DNA of 64,000 nucleotides from Peribacillus huizhouensis (GTDB taxonomy: Bacteria > Bacillota > Bacilli > Bacillales > DSM-1321). Position 1 is the first letter of the stretch, and each line of letters starts with the position of its first letter. The stretch spans positions 496,001 through 560,000 of the forward strand of contig NZ_JACJHX010000001.1 in the NCBI RefSeq assembly GCF_014138605.1. Direction: 5' to 3'. The notes under the pieces were generated by a model. That model was not told the DNA's origin. It ran no database searches and saw only the letters and a list, made by a program, of their open reading frames with translations. A program made the position numbers and the translations under genes. Shown piece after piece: positions 33,479-43,902 of the stretch.

Positions 33479-36400
33479 CTATTCTATTTCTAACAAATGT
33501 CCGCCATCAAAGAAGAATAAATAGCGATGATTCACTTTCTTCTTCAATATCCCTTCAATTGCGCGCGTATACCATTGCAGTTGAATCCGATAACGGTCAG
33601 CTAATATTTCTTTTGCACCTTCAAATCCATTATGGAAACGACCCGTAATGCCATCTGTTTTATAGTCTAATAAAACAAGCCCGTCTTCATCTTCAATTAT
33701 ACAGTCAATTACACCTTGAAGAAGAACAGTTTCTTCTTCTCCATGCCAATGAGAGTACGCTTCACTTGCTGGTATCGCCAATGTAAACGGAACTTCCCTG
33801 CGAATAACAGTAGCACTTTGCATTCTCTGGCCAATTTCAGTATCAAAGAATGAGAGAATTACCTCGATGTTAACTGCGTTCTTCTGTTCTTCCGTTAACA
33901 ACTCTTTTCTGATTAGCTCGTTCAATAATTGCTCAACGGATTCAATCGTTACCGGTTCTTTTACGCGAATATGTTGCATCACCAAGTGGGTGATTGTCCC
34001 TTTTTCAGCAGGTGTTAATGATTTTTCCTGCATAAAGGCAGGTCGATTAGATATCGGCCGTTTAAATTTACGCAATAGTTCTGTAGAACTTTGCTCATCC
34101 CGAATTTCAAGCTGTCGTTTCAACTCCGAAACAGATTGTTTCGAACGGTTTACACTAGCATCTCTTTCAGGATATGTCCATTCAAGTTGAGACATAATTT
34201 TGTCGTGATATTCTGATTTTATTTCAATTTTCTCAGCGTTCTTAACATGGCCGAGCCAATTTTCCATCACGTTTTCAGTTTCCTCTTCTTGTAATTGAAG
34301 CTGTTCTCTTTGTATCGTTGTCAAGATCCAATGTGATGGATGATTCGCTTTATTATTATCATGGTCTAAGGCATAGCCCATGCTCTCCAAGAAAGGAGTA
34401 CTACTTCGGTGATGTATTAAAGCAGGCCCTATCCAGTCCATATAGCTACGAGCATTAGCACGAACATAATCTTTAAGCAGCCACTCTGAACCGCTTGCGT
34501 CGCCGATCCATTTTGAAGCACTTTTCCGAAGATCCTTCAGCGTTCCGATTAGATATAACTTTTCTTTAGCGCGAGTCATCGCTACGTATAATACACGCAT
34601 TTCTTCTGCAATCATTTCAAGCTGTTTCTTTTTCTTGAATGCAATTTGCGGAAGAGAAGGATAGGAAATTCTCAGCTCTGGGTTCACATAGTCACTAGCA
34701 AAACCATACTCTTTATCTAGCAAATAAGACTTACGAAGATCCATCATGTTGAATTGTTTGGAAAGCCCCGCAATAAATACGAGTGGAAACTCCAATCCTT
34801 TCGATGAATGGATCGTCATTAAGCGAACCACATCTTCCTGCTCCCCGAGTGCACGAGCCGCCCCAAGATCATCTCCGCGCTCCTGCATTCGATCTATAAA
34901 TCGCAGAAAGCGGAATAATCCTCTAAACGAGCTTGTTTCATATTGTCTTGCACGGTCATATAAGGCACGTAAATTCGCCTGCCGTTGCTTCCCTCCCGGC
35001 ATTCCACCAACAAAGTCATAAAATCTCGTTCCACCATACAGTTGCCATATTAAATCAGACAAAGATACTTGCTGAGCCATTTTCCGCCATTTGGTTAAGT
35101 TTCGATAAAACAGAGAAACTTTTTCATAAACATCAGGATATAGATTATGATCGGCTTTCCGGTAAAAATCTGCCAATGCATCATAATAGCTGCCTGAATT
35201 GAATAATCTCACCTGTGCAAGCTCTTCTTCATTTAAGCCGACGATTGGTGAGCGTAATACAGATACGAGCGGAATATCTTGCTGTGGATTATCAATTGTC
35301 TTCAGCAGTGAAAGCATTATGGCCACTTCAGTTGCCTCGAAATAGCCGCTCGATAAATTTGCATACACTGGAATTCCTTGTTTCTTGAATTCCTCCATAA
35401 TTTGTGGTGCCCATGGCATAGAACGCAGTAGGACGACAATATCACGATACGTTGCAGAACGATATGATCCTGTTTTGCTATCGTAAATTTGCTGTTTTTC
35501 AGATATTGCTTTTTGTATAAGCTTTGCCATCATCCTTGCTTCAAGCTGTGCATTTTCCAATTCATCCTCTTCAAAACCTTCGACATTTTCTCCGTTACTT
35601 TCTTCTCCTTTATAGCTTGCTTCCTCTGGACTAGCACCATCAATTAAATATAATTCAATCGGATATTCGGAATCCTCCGGATAATCTGCTCCTTTTTTCA
35701 ATTCGGCTTGTTCATCATATTCAATTTCACCAACGAGTACTCCCATCAACCGTTTGAATAAGTAATTGGTTCCATCTAGTACTTCTTTACGACTTCTGAA
35801 ATTACGATTCAAATCAATTCGTAATCCTGTTTCATCCCCATCACGGGTAAATCGCTTGTATTTACCAAGAAAAAGATTCGGCTCTGCTAAGCGAAAACGA
35901 TAAATGGATTGCTTGACATCACCTACCATAAACATGTTCCCCGTGTTCTCCCCATCAGCTGTAACCAGTTTCAAAATCGATTCCTGTACAAAATTGACAT
36001 CCTGGTACTCATCGACTAATACTTCCTTAAATTGCTGACGGTACTCCAATGCCGCTTGGGATGGCGTGCGGTTATAACCTTCCACTTTTTCCGTTAAAAT
36101 GGCTAAGCAATAATGCTCCAAATCGGAAAAATCAACGATGTTCTTTTCTGCTTTTGCTATCCTGAACCGCGCATTGAACTGATTGACAAGCACAACCAAT
36201 GTTTCGACATACCCTTTTAATTCTCGGATGTCTTGCAGATAATGCTCAGGCTTTCGCAAAAATAACTCACCCTTGACTGTTTCAAGAATTTTCTTTGCTT
36301 TATTCCGATGCTTAGTAGCCAGCTCAACAAGATCTTTATCGAACGCATCTCCCGAGCATCTCTTCGCCGTTGTAAACTTCCAAGTTTGCATACTTTCATA

Positions 36401-37246
36401 CATTTTTTTCCATGACTCTGCATTGGCTTTTTCTAATCGTTCTACAATCCTTAAATCATCCAACAGATTTTCGGCTCTTGGCGCGGGACCGCTTGGCAAT
36501 TTTGTCAACTCAAGCGCCTGCTCCAATAAATCCCGAGCCGATTGAAGCTGCATAGTGATATCAAACTTTAATGAGTCCCAAAATGGCAGATCTTCAATCT
36601 CTGCATCTTCGGTGATGTTATACATTGTTGCTGCTTGTTGTAACCATGATTCAGGGTCTGGGTATGATTGGGAAAAATTGTGAAGCGAACGGATAATCTG
36701 CTGTAGAGCTGCATCGTTACGATCACTAGTAAATGCATCCACCAATCTAAAAAAATTCTCATTACTTTGACCATAGTGTTCCTCAAGCAATTCTTCCATC
36801 ACTTCATCGCGAAGCAGTTCGGCTTCTGTAGAATCTGCAATCCGAAACCCAGGATCAATATCTGTTAAATAATAATACTTCCGAATCACTTCTAAACAAA
36901 AAGAATGGAGGGTCGAGATTGAAGCACGATTGATTAAACTCAGTTGCTTTCGTAAATGCTGTGATTTTGGGTTATCTGAAATTGACTTCTCCAATGCTGC
37001 ACCAATTCGATGCTTCATTTCTGCAGCTGAGGCATTCGTAAAGGTAACGACCAATAGTTCATCTACGTTAATTGGATTATTTTCAGATAGAATCTTTTCA
37101 ATAATACGAGTCACCAGAACGGCTGTTTTTCCCGACCCAGCAGCAGCAGCCACGAGTATATCCTGATCTGTTGCCCAGATCGCTTTCCACTGGTCATCAG
37201 TCCATGTAACATGATCAGGCTTTACTGGGATATTCGTCTTACTCAT
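33479..37246 (-). CDS. addA: ATP-dependent helicase/nuclease subunit A
   Basis: UvrD-type 3'-5' helicase with a C-terminal nuclease, half of the AddAB complex that resects double-strand breaks to Chi. 1255 residues. The Walker A is AAAGSGKTAVL (Lys40), motif II is LVDEYQDVN, and helicase motifs VGDVKQSIYRFR, LMTIHSSKGLEFP and VAMTRAKEKLYL follow. The nuclease core is VLLDYKTDGI with QLQWYTRA downstream. It overlaps addB by eight bases and shares a GGGAGG ribosome site inside addB's end. Confidence 0.95.
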   Translation of the reverse strand: MSKTNIPVKPDHVTWTDDQWKAIWATDQDILVAAAAGSGKTAVLVTRIIEKILSENNPINVDELLVVTFTNASAAEMKHRIGAALEKSISDNPKSQHLRKQLSLINRASISTLHSFCLEVIRKYYYLTDIDPGFRIADSTEAELLRDEVMEELLEEHYGQSNENFFRLVDAFTSDRNDAALQQIIRSLHNFSQSYPDPESWLQQAATMYNITEDAEIEDLPFWDSLKFDITMQLQSARDLLEQALELTKLPSGPAPRAENLLDDLRIVERLEKANAESWKKMYESMQTWKFTTAKRCSGDAFDKDLVELATKHRNKAKKILETVKGELFLRKPEHYLQDIRELKGYVETLVVLVNQFNARFRIAKAEKNIVDFSDLEHYCLAILTEKVEGYNRTPSQAALEYRQQFKEVLVDEYQDVNFVQESILKLVTADGENTGNMFMVGDVKQSIYRFRLAEPNLFLGKYKRFTRDGDETGLRIDLNRNFRSRKEVLDGTNYLFKRLMGVLVGEIEYDEQAELKKGADYPEDSEYPIELYLIDGASPEEASYKGEESNGENVEGFEEDELENAQLEARMMAKLIQKAISEKQQIYDSKTGSYRSATYRDIVVLLRSMPWAPQIMEEFKKQGIPVYANLSSGYFEATEVAIMLSLLKTIDNPQQDIPLVSVLRSPIVGLNEEELAQVRLFNSGSYYDALADFYRKADHNLYPDVYEKVSLFYRNLTKWRKMAQQVSLSDLIWQLYGGTRFYDFVGGMPGGKQRQANLRALYDRARQYETSSFRGLFRFLRFIDRMQERGDDLGAARALGEQEDVVRLMTIHSSKGLEFPLVFIAGLSKQFNMMDLRKSYLLDKEYGFASDYVNPELRISYPSLPQIAFKKKKQLEMIAEEMRVLYVAMTRAKEKLYLIGTLKDLRKSASKWIGDASGSEWLLKDYVRANARSYMDWIGPALIHHRSSTPFLESMGYALDHDNNKANHPSHWILTTIQREQLQLQEEETENVMENWLGHVKNAEKIEIKSEYHDKIMSQLEWTYPERDASVNRSKQSVSELKRQLEIRDEQSSTELLRKFKRPISNRPAFMQEKSLTPAEKGTITHLVMQHIRVKEPVTIESVEQLLNELIRKELLTEEQKNAVNIEVILSFFDTEIGQRMQSATVIRREVPFTLAIPASEAYSHWHGEEETVLLQGVIDCIIEDEDGLVLLDYKTDGITGRFHNGFEGAKEILADRYRIQLQWYTRAIEGILKKKVNHRYLFFFDGGHLLEIE

Positions 37247-40200
37247 GTGTCGGAACCTCCCTTCTTAATACATTCAATACTTCATCTTGTTTATTTGCAG
37301 ACAATAATCGATATTCATTATCCTCCGTGGATTGGTCAAATTGGCATACGGACTTAAATGTACAAAACGTACAAGGAACTTTATCCTTAAGTTTATAAGG
37401 ATTAATCTCTACGTTACCTCCAACAATTTCATTTCCCGCTTCTTGATACAAATGTCGGATGTGATTTTGCAAGAGCGAAAACTCTTCCTGACTTGCAATC
37501 TTAGATTTAGCTTGCAATGTTCCATCCTTTTTTAAACCAGCTGGAATCATATTTGAGTTGCTTAGAACACCCTGTTCCAATGATTGATCCATTAATTGAA
37601 CAACGTCTGGATCACCTAAAAGCAGACCCTTCATTTTAAAACTTTTAAATATTTCTTGCTCAAGTACCGAAAGCTCGACCATCCCCTTGCTTTTTACAAC
37701 CGGGTTATGAACATGAAAATAAAGTACGCCAGCAGGCAATGCATCTTTTCCAACCAAAGTATTTGAATGAGTAATCACGATATCTAAATATGTGAGCATC
37801 TGCAGGGCTAATCCGTAATACACTTCACTTAAATTTAAATCCTTCTCACTGGATTTATAATCTAACACTCGCAAATAAACACTATCATTTTCTTCTGCTT
37901 TATCAATCCGATCAATCCGGCCAACTAATTCCATCTTTGTTCCATCTTTCAACTCAAATGAAAGCGGTGGTAACTGACCATTTTTTCCAAATCCTAGCTC
38001 TAACCCTACTGGTACAAAGCCACTTTGCTTTGCTTGCTCACTTAGGACGATGGAAGCTCGCCCAATTACCTGTTCTAACTTTCTCTTTAAATAATGGTGT
38101 CTGTTACTGCTCAATAAGATTTGGTTTTGTAACTTCGGTGCGAGCCGTTCAACAGCCTTTCTTGCAAGCATCAAACATTGTTCCTTTGTTAAAGATGACC
38201 AGGATATGTTTCGTTCATATAAATAATCCGAGATTATTTTTAACGCGCCATGAAACATTTCACCAATGTCAGGAGCATCCAAACGAAAAATCTTACGCTC
38301 TTTTAGTTTTAATCCATGGGCAGCATAATGAGCAAACGCGCAGCTATTGAATAATTCCATCCGAGACACACTGGCTAAAATGTTTTCTCCATAGATTTTT
38401 TTGCTCGTTTCTGCAGATATTCTTTTCGTCTTATTTTGATAAAATAAACTCGACAGTACTCGAACTGCTTCTGGCCTCATCCTTTCATGATCCATGTAGG
38501 CATTATAAACATCCCACCATACAGGATGAACTGGATAATTCCTCTTTTTAAGCTGGAGCTGCGCCGTTAAATAAGACAAAGCCACATCGTAATTCGCAGC
38601 ATATTCTGCTTGCTCACTTGCATCCAAGTCTGACGGATCATTCATGAACACCGCTTCTTGCATTTTCGGAAGTACATCCTTTACCCGCTTAATATAAGAA
38701 GAAGGAAGCAGTGCTTTCCCTTCTTCATCTGCGAGTGGGTACGTTAAATAGAGTGATTCTGATGGTGTTGCAAAAGCTTTATACGCTATAAACTCCTCAT
38801 CTAATAAACGTAGCTTTGAACTTGGTGCAAGCTCAAATCCGTTAACAGCTAGGTTTTCACGATCCTGGTCTGATAAAATCCCATCCTTGCCAGCCTTACC
38901 TGGTAAAACACCTTCATTTAGCCCCATGACAAATGCAGTACGAATGTCATCTAGCCTTGATAAGTCAAGGCTTGCGACAAGCACTTGGTCAATTGCTGGT
39001 GGAACGAGGGAGAATTTTAATGTTTCAAAACCGCTTTCCATTATGGTTGAGAACTGCTTTAGTGTCATTTTCTCTTCGCTGAGTAATTCTACGAATTGAT
39101 CAAGCAGATTAACAATCGCATCCCAAGCTTGTTCATGTTCTCTTGCACTGATCAGATCATCTCTCTCTTCTGCTTCAACCTTCAACTTTTCCAACTTTTC
39201 TGGAATGTGCAGTTCTTCTAAGTATAAATACAGCGATTCGCACATTTCCTGGCCTGTTTGGGCACGCTTTAAGCGTTTGGATAAACGTAAAATGGCAGAA
39301 TTAAAAAGTTCCTTTAGTTCGTTAAGTTCATCTTCCAATTGCTTTTCCTGGTTAGTCTGGCGTCCTTCCTCTAGCTCCAACCCTCTTATTCTTCTATAGA
39401 TCCACGGGTCCTTCGAATACCATCGATTCCCTTTGATTCCACGAGAGAGTACATAGTTTTCCAAACGGTCTACCTTTTCACGCATACTTTCAGTGTTCAG
39501 GCCGATTGGATGCAGAAGTTCAGTTTTAATGGCTCTGAATACTGGTTCATAACGCCAATTCGTATTCAAAATCTCTAAAGTAGAGCGAATAAGTTCAATT
39601 AACGGATGATTCAACATTGTTCTTTTTGTATCGATAAAAACAGGAATCTGATAATCCAAAAAAACCGTGTTTATCAGATCATGATAGGATTCGCCGTTTC
39701 GGACCAATATAGCCACATCCCGAAAGCGGTGATTTCCGTCACGAACAAGCCGCAAGATTGTCCGAGCAACTCCTTCTACTTCTGCTCTTCGATTCAACGC
39801 CTGTACGACTGTGACGCTCGTATCCTCGTTAAACTCATGTGCTGGACGCACAGTAAGATTGGCTTCAAGATGCGCCAATCCTGGGTTTCCTTTAAAACGG
39901 GGCGCACTCTCTAAATGTTCATCATTCTCAACAATAACTCCTAAAGCCACTGCCCTTTGATAAATATTGAAGTAGGTCTGACCAGTCTGCCTGAAAAGAT
40001 TCAACCCATCAGGTGGGGATACCCTATACGGCTGATCGAGCGTTAATACAACAGTTACATCCTTACTTAGCTTCAATAATCCTTCTACAATTTGCAATTC
40101 CTGGGGCGTTAAACTATAAAAACCGTCTATATATATCGAAGCTTCTGCTATATAACTTGATTGAGCTAATTTTTCAATTAATAAACGAAAGTAATCCTCC

Positions 40201-40739
40201 GAATCCAAATACTTACCTACCAATTCATCTTCAAATGCTTGATAAATCAACTCTAAATCATGTAGTTTATCACGAACGGCATCTGATGATTGTTGTAAAG
40301 AATACTCTCTAAATTCATTGATATCTTTAGGATTGAGACAATAGCGTTTAAACTCAGCCAACATTTCTTCCATTTGCATTACGAAACCAGGCTTGTCCGC
40401 TGAACGACGAAACATCTTTAACTCATCCTTTTTTCCTTCCATAATTTTGCGGATGAGCATGTTCACTCCGACACTATCCAGATGGTGCCTGTTGCCCCCA
40501 CCTGTTTCCTGGAGGATTCGCCACGCTAAACGGCTAAAGCTGAATACCTGTGCTCGCATCATTCCCTCTAGATTCGGTGTTTTAATTAATTTATATTCAG
40601 ACAGAAATGTCATTTGATCCGGAACTAAATAAATAATCGGTTTTCCAGCTGGGTCTTCCCAAAGTCTATCACGTATTTCATTCAGCACCTTTGCCGTCTT
40701 TCCCGATCCCGATCGTCCAGTAATAAATCGCAGCGCCAT
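37239..40739 (-). CDS. addB: ATP-dependent helicase/nuclease subunit B
   Basis: Partner subunit of AddAB, 1166 residues. The N-terminal TGRSGSGKT loop (residues 7-15) is intact. The C-terminal RecB-type nuclease has RVLDYKSSEKDLN and LALQMLTYLD. The four-cysteine iron-sulfur clasp is visible: a cysteine in LFNSCAFAHYA upstream and CTFCTFKSVC near the end. It recognises Chi in the known complex. A terminator lies upstream after yhjE, so transcription of addBA starts in the 40740-40805 gap. Confidence 0.95.
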   Translation of the reverse strand: MALRFITGRSGSGKTAKVLNEIRDRLWEDPAGKPIIYLVPDQMTFLSEYKLIKTPNLEGMMRAQVFSFSRLAWRILQETGGGNRHHLDSVGVNMLIRKIMEGKKDELKMFRRSADKPGFVMQMEEMLAEFKRYCLNPKDINEFREYSLQQSSDAVRDKLHDLELIYQAFEDELVGKYLDSEDYFRLLIEKLAQSSYIAEASIYIDGFYSLTPQELQIVEGLLKLSKDVTVVLTLDQPYRVSPPDGLNLFRQTGQTYFNIYQRAVALGVIVENDEHLESAPRFKGNPGLAHLEANLTVRPAHEFNEDTSVTVVQALNRRAEVEGVARTILRLVRDGNHRFRDVAILVRNGESYHDLINTVFLDYQIPVFIDTKRTMLNHPLIELIRSTLEILNTNWRYEPVFRAIKTELLHPIGLNTESMREKVDRLENYVLSRGIKGNRWYSKDPWIYRRIRGLELEEGRQTNQEKQLEDELNELKELFNSAILRLSKRLKRAQTGQEMCESLYLYLEELHIPEKLEKLKVEAEERDDLISAREHEQAWDAIVNLLDQFVELLSEEKMTLKQFSTIMESGFETLKFSLVPPAIDQVLVASLDLSRLDDIRTAFVMGLNEGVLPGKAGKDGILSDQDRENLAVNGFELAPSSKLRLLDEEFIAYKAFATPSESLYLTYPLADEEGKALLPSSYIKRVKDVLPKMQEAVFMNDPSDLDASEQAEYAANYDVALSYLTAQLQLKKRNYPVHPVWWDVYNAYMDHERMRPEAVRVLSSLFYQNKTKRISAETSKKIYGENILASVSRMELFNSCAFAHYAAHGLKLKERKIFRLDAPDIGEMFHGALKIISDYLYERNISWSSLTKEQCLMLARKAVERLAPKLQNQILLSSNRHHYLKRKLEQVIGRASIVLSEQAKQSGFVPVGLELGFGKNGQLPPLSFELKDGTKMELVGRIDRIDKAEENDSVYLRVLDYKSSEKDLNLSEVYYGLALQMLTYLDIVITHSNTLVGKDALPAGVLYFHVHNPVVKSKGMVELSVLEQEIFKSFKMKGLLLGDPDVVQLMDQSLEQGVLSNSNMIPAGLKKDGTLQAKSKIASQEEFSLLQNHIRHLYQEAGNEIVGGNVEINPYKLKDKVPCTFCTFKSVCQFDQSTEDNEYRLLSANKQDEVLNVLRREVPTHE

Positions 40740-40805
40740 TACCTTGCCCCCTTTTCTAGAATATATCCTCTATATCTTTTCGGTCTTTATATCAAGTTTC
40801 GTATC

Positions 40806-40837
40806 AAAAAAAGACATTGGATCCCCAATGCCTTTTT
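40806..40837 (-). terminator. Terminator between yhjE and addB
   Basis: On the minus strand GGCATTGG-GGAT-CCAATGTC followed by TTTTTTT: six core pairs plus flanking bases. It ends the yhjE transcript 130 bases after its stop. Confidence 0.75.
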
Positions 40838-40966
40838 ACTTATTATACTATGAAATCAATAATTTTTCTTGTTCAATGATTGGTAAAGCAGCGTTTTAAT
40901 CAATCATACGTATGTATGTGAAAGACAAGCATATTCCCACATTTTAAGGTTTTTGTTCCACTACCA

Positions 40967-41578
40967 TCACTCATTTTCCCTACTCATCTTCCTGTTTAAC
41001 CTTGCTTCTATTCTTTTCCCAACAAGCCATAAAACAAAGATAATAATGATGACGATCGCCGTACGTAAGGGCTCATGGAATAATGATCTTATATCATACC
41101 CTATAAAACTAATCGTAAAAATCATGACCATTTTACCACCTAATAATGCAAGTGCATAAGGCATCGGTCTAATATTTGAAAGTCCAGCTACAATATTCAC
41201 AAGGGCAGATGGAGTAAATGGAAAACAAAGAAGAAGAAAGAGCGGGCCGAATCCATGTCTCTCTACCCAATGCATAAGTTTTTTAATCTGTTTATTTTTT
41301 TGAAGAAACTTCAATAGCCTTCGGTGCCCATAATGGCGAAATAAGAAAAAGACAAGTAGCGATCCCGTAACAGCCCCAATCCATGAATACATAAATCCGA
41401 GCCATAGTCCAAATGCACTTGCGTTTGCAAACACAAATACGAAGAGCGGTAAAAAAGGAAGGAAAGACTCAATCATCGGTAAAAAGATTCCTGGCAAAGG
41501 TCCGAACGAACGATACTGTTCAATTAATTCCAATATATTTTCTAATGTAAACCAATTACGAATATACTCCAAATCCAT
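40967..41578 (-). CDS. yhjE: TVP38/TMEM64 (VTT domain) membrane protein YhjE
   Basis: A 203-residue membrane protein of the DedA-like VTT superfamily. FGPLPGIFLPMIESFLPFLPLFVFVFANA starts the domain (given here around residue 25), GLWLGFMYSWIGAVTGSLLVFFLFRHYGHR continues it and FGPLFLLLCFPFTPSALVNIVAGLS is the second family block. About six hydrophobic segments are present. VTT proteins move lipid carriers or phospholipids between leaflets in other bacteria. GAGGAG precedes the ATG. Its position next to addB matches B. subtilis yhjE. Confidence 0.85.
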   Translation of the reverse strand: MDLEYIRNWFTLENILELIEQYRSFGPLPGIFLPMIESFLPFLPLFVFVFANASAFGLWLGFMYSWIGAVTGSLLVFFLFRHYGHRRLLKFLQKNKQIKKLMHWVERHGFGPLFLLLCFPFTPSALVNIVAGLSNIRPMPYALALLGGKMVMIFTISFIGYDIRSLFHEPLRTAIVIIIIFVLWLVGKRIEARLNRKMSRENE

Positions 41579-41635
41579 TTCAATCTCCTCAATGTCAAAA
41601 AATCTAATGCGCTATCTCTTACTTAATACAGCATT

Positions 41636-41700
41636 AACAGGCAATCCCCCCACCTCAAGGCTTAGAGGAATTGTAGAAGCGTAGTGGAGATAACCTGCCC
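41636..41700 (-). repeat. Fragment similar to 57330-57380
   Basis: Read on the minus strand, CTACAATTCCTCTAAGCCTT, GGTGGGGGG and TGCCTGTTAATGC follow the order of 57338-57375 (CTACTATTCCTCTAAGGCTT, GGTGGAGG, TGCCCGTTAATGC). It lies just before long copy D. Confidence 0.5.
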
Positions 41701-41710
41701 ATAAAAGCAC

Positions 41711-41917
41711 GATTGGTAAAATACAGTGACACTTACCGCTTGATCTTCAGCGGTTTAGTTGAGGCCCACAGACGAAGCCATAAGGACGCGGCGTACTTAG
41801 CCTGTGAAACAATTAACCTTAGTTCGTAGTGCCGCTTTATCGAAGATTTAGCGACACTAGAACGGGACTAACAATCAGCGGGGGATGAAGCCCCCACTGA
41901 TTGAAGTTTCACTTTAT
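41711..41917 (+). repeat. AGTGAAACTT element, long copy D
   Basis: Ends are GATTGGTAAAATACAGTGACACTT and AAGTTTCACTTTATA. Stems: CACAGAC/GCCTGTG around the core GGACGCGGCGTACTTA, AGTGCCGCT/AGCGACACT, and the long terminal stem CAATCAGCGGGGG/CCCCCACTGATTG. It is alone in the 700-base gap between yhjE and yhjD. Confidence 0.85.
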
Positions 41918-42291
41918 ATCGTGGAGTAGTCAGTATAGATGAATGCATTTTCGCCCTTTAATTCACTTCCTATGTGATAAACATGGAGACTTCCCATAGC
42001 ACCTGACCTTCACTATGAGTCATCCGCATGTTCGATTAATGTGAAGTTTCCTAATTATTCACATACTTTTCAACATAAATTAAAACGCTATTTTGTGCAA
42101 CAAATAAATGATTTAAGACAATCTGAAATTCATCTCATTTTCATATTTCCCCACTGAGCAGTTGATAATCATCCATTCACATTTTCCTTTAATTTTAACT
42201 TGATTATTGATGCATTTTCCATTATTATTAACAAAACAGAACAAACGTTCTCAAAAACTTCACATGAGTATTGTCAGAAAGAGGGATGATA
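41918..42291. other. Intergenic stretch before yhjD
   Basis: AT-rich sequence with no credible ORF. The GAGGG ribosome site of yhjD lies at its end. No clear promoter or RNA structure is seen. Confidence 0.5.
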
Positions 42292-42651
42292 ATGACTCGA
42301 ATTCCAGAATACGACCGTACTATCATTGAAAAAGCACTCTATCTTCCTATGGTCGTTACGATTTTCAACCGTGATTTACAAATAATTGAGGGAAGTTCTC
42401 TTAAGATGAAAAGGCCTTACTTAGAGATGGTCGAAGCAGCATTGAATTTGGTTCAATCCGATTTGGTTCAAGTTAGAAAATACTTAAGAAAAGAAAATAT
42501 TAAGGTTAGCGAGCTAAAGAGAGATCAGGAATTTACGATGTATTGCTTTTTATACAAAGGATATGAAGAGCATCATAATTATTTCAATCCACGTTTAAGA
42601 AATAAAGTAGAAGAATTATTGCGAAGCTATTTCAAAGAAGTATTTACCTAA
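42292..42651 (+). CDS. yhjD: YhjD family protein
   Basis: A 119-residue soluble, charged protein with no membrane segment, beginning MTRIPEYDRTIIEKALYLPM and ending with an acidic/basic helix (NKVEELLRSYFKEVFT). Length and position near comK and yhjE match B. subtilis yhjD, whose function is unknown. The frame is open from a TTG at 42271, but GAGGG sits six bases before this ATG. It is convergent with comK. Confidence 0.7.
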   Translation: MTRIPEYDRTIIEKALYLPMVVTIFNRDLQIIEGSSLKMKRPYLEMVEAALNLVQSDLVQVRKYLRKENIKVSELKRDQEFTMYCFLYKGYEEHHNYFNPRLRNKVEELLRSYFKEVFT

Positions 42652-42722
42652 ATGTCCCTTTCATATCTTATCTGTGGAGACATAAAGAAACATACAGATT
42701 CATCATGTCCCCGTTCCTTCTC

Positions 42723-43301
42723 TCAATCTTTAGCTCTTTTTTCAGCTGAATAACTACGAAGAGCCTCTGAAGCTTCCATATTATTATGTAAACTGTGCAA
42801 ACCATAAGCCATCTTCCCTATCTCTTTATTTATTTTAATAATCTTGGACTCTAGCATGGCAGTTCTTTGCATTTGATTCGTGAATGAACCAATTGACATA
42901 TTCACCTCTAAGGTGATGTTGTTATGAAAATATACTTGTACCATCCCATTGTCTTTTTCTTTGAAATCTATTACATGGTGATACGCAATCCAAATGCAAT
43001 CATCAATTAACGGTGAAGTAGTTGGAAAAAAGAAAATAGGATTTGTCTGATCTATGATGATTGGCGCTTTATGTGTCGCGCCAATTAATCGTCGTGTTCC
43101 GCCTCTCCTGCCTTCATAGCTGCTGCCAAAGTATTCACAGCTTTTCTTAATAATGACTAAAGGTTTAAACGGCGAGATAAATTCACCATTTTTTTCGATA
43201 GCTTGCGAATAGATTTTGCTACCGTATACTATTGGTTTAATGAAACATGTAAATGGGTTAATTTCATAATTTTCAATCAATACTTGTTTCGATTTTGTCA
43301 T
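42723..43301 (-). CDS. comK: Competence transcription factor ComK
   Basis: A 192-residue regulator that activates DNA-uptake genes by binding paired AT-boxes. Family features are the N-terminal YEINPFTCFIKPIVYGSKIYS, the very typical CEYFGSSYEGRRGGTR block, THKAPIIIDQTNPIFFFPTTS, the CIWIAYHHV strand and FTNQMQRTAMLESK near the end. Size matches B. subtilis ComK. AT-rich DNA and a CodY-like box lie upstream. A divergent gene with an IDEAL domain (yhzC) starts 218 bases away. Confidence 0.92.
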   Translation of the reverse strand: MTKSKQVLIENYEINPFTCFIKPIVYGSKIYSQAIEKNGEFISPFKPLVIIKKSCEYFGSSYEGRRGGTRRLIGATHKAPIIIDQTNPIFFFPTTSPLIDDCIWIAYHHVIDFKEKDNGMVQVYFHNNITLEVNMSIGSFTNQMQRTAMLESKIIKINKEIGKMAYGLHSLHNNMEASEALRSYSAEKRAKD

Positions 43302-43436
43302 TCTTCATTTCCCCTTCCTTGTTAAATCGTTCGGAACCAATAATATCATTTAAAAATAGTAAAATATACCCATTTTTAGTCAATTTATCAATCTTGTAAC
43401 AAATTTACAAATTGTATACATTTGATGATTTTTTAA

Positions 43437-43451
43437 ATATTTTTGAAAATT
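43437..43451 (-). promoter_or_regulatory. CodY-box-like site upstream of comK
   Basis: ATATTTTTGAAAATT matches the CodY consensus AATTTTCWGAAAATT at 12 of 15 bases. CodY represses comK in B. subtilis. The whole 43380-43500 stretch is AT-rich and includes AAAA/TTTT runs suited to ComK autoregulation, but no exact K-box could be set. Confidence 0.35.
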
Positions 43452-43519
43452 TAAAAATTATTATTGATTTTTATCCTGATGATTCCATATAATAAAAAAA
43501 AGGTCAGGAGTGGATCTTC

Positions 43520-43756
43520 ATGAAAAATGAAAAATTACCTTCAGAATTAGTAAAGTCTTATTTGGCCAACAAGAAAAATCAGGACGCTACACTGCAGGAT
43601 ACATTCATTGAGATGATTATTCACGAATCTATACTCATTAGCAAAAGAACACAGCTTGAACAGCAAATCGACCAAGCACTTGATGAGAGGAATAAGCCTT
43701 TATTTCTACAATTGAGCAATGAATTAAACAAAGTTATAGAAATGTTTGGTACTTAA
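43520..43756 (+). CDS. yhzC: IDEAL-domain protein (YhzC type)
   Basis: A 78-residue soluble protein. The C-terminal half (LEQQIDQALDERNKPLFLQL) is a clear IDEAL domain; the N-terminal half is charged and helical. The order comK then a divergent IDEAL protein matches B. subtilis, where the gene is annotated as a possible ComK regulator. AGGAGTGGATCTTC precedes the ATG. A hairpin element follows. Confidence 0.8.
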   Translation: MKNEKLPSELVKSYLANKKNQDATLQDTFIEMIIHESILISKRTQLEQQIDQALDERNKPLFLQLSNELNKVIEMFGT

Positions 43757-43902
43757 TATTAATAAACGTTTTCAGTCCTTAACTAGAAACACAGACACCT
43801 TGTTGACATTCAATTGAGATCGTTCTTTGACTCAGTGGCTAGCTTAATGAGACACAAAAGGAAACAATTTTCTCTAGAACCTAAATAAAAGTTACCTAAA
43901 AA

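Noticed and set aside
43437..43451. Exact ComK K-box (AAAA-N5-TTTT twice) upstream of comK
   Set aside because: The DNA is AT-rich with A and T runs, but no pair had the exact spacing; only the CodY-like box was listed.
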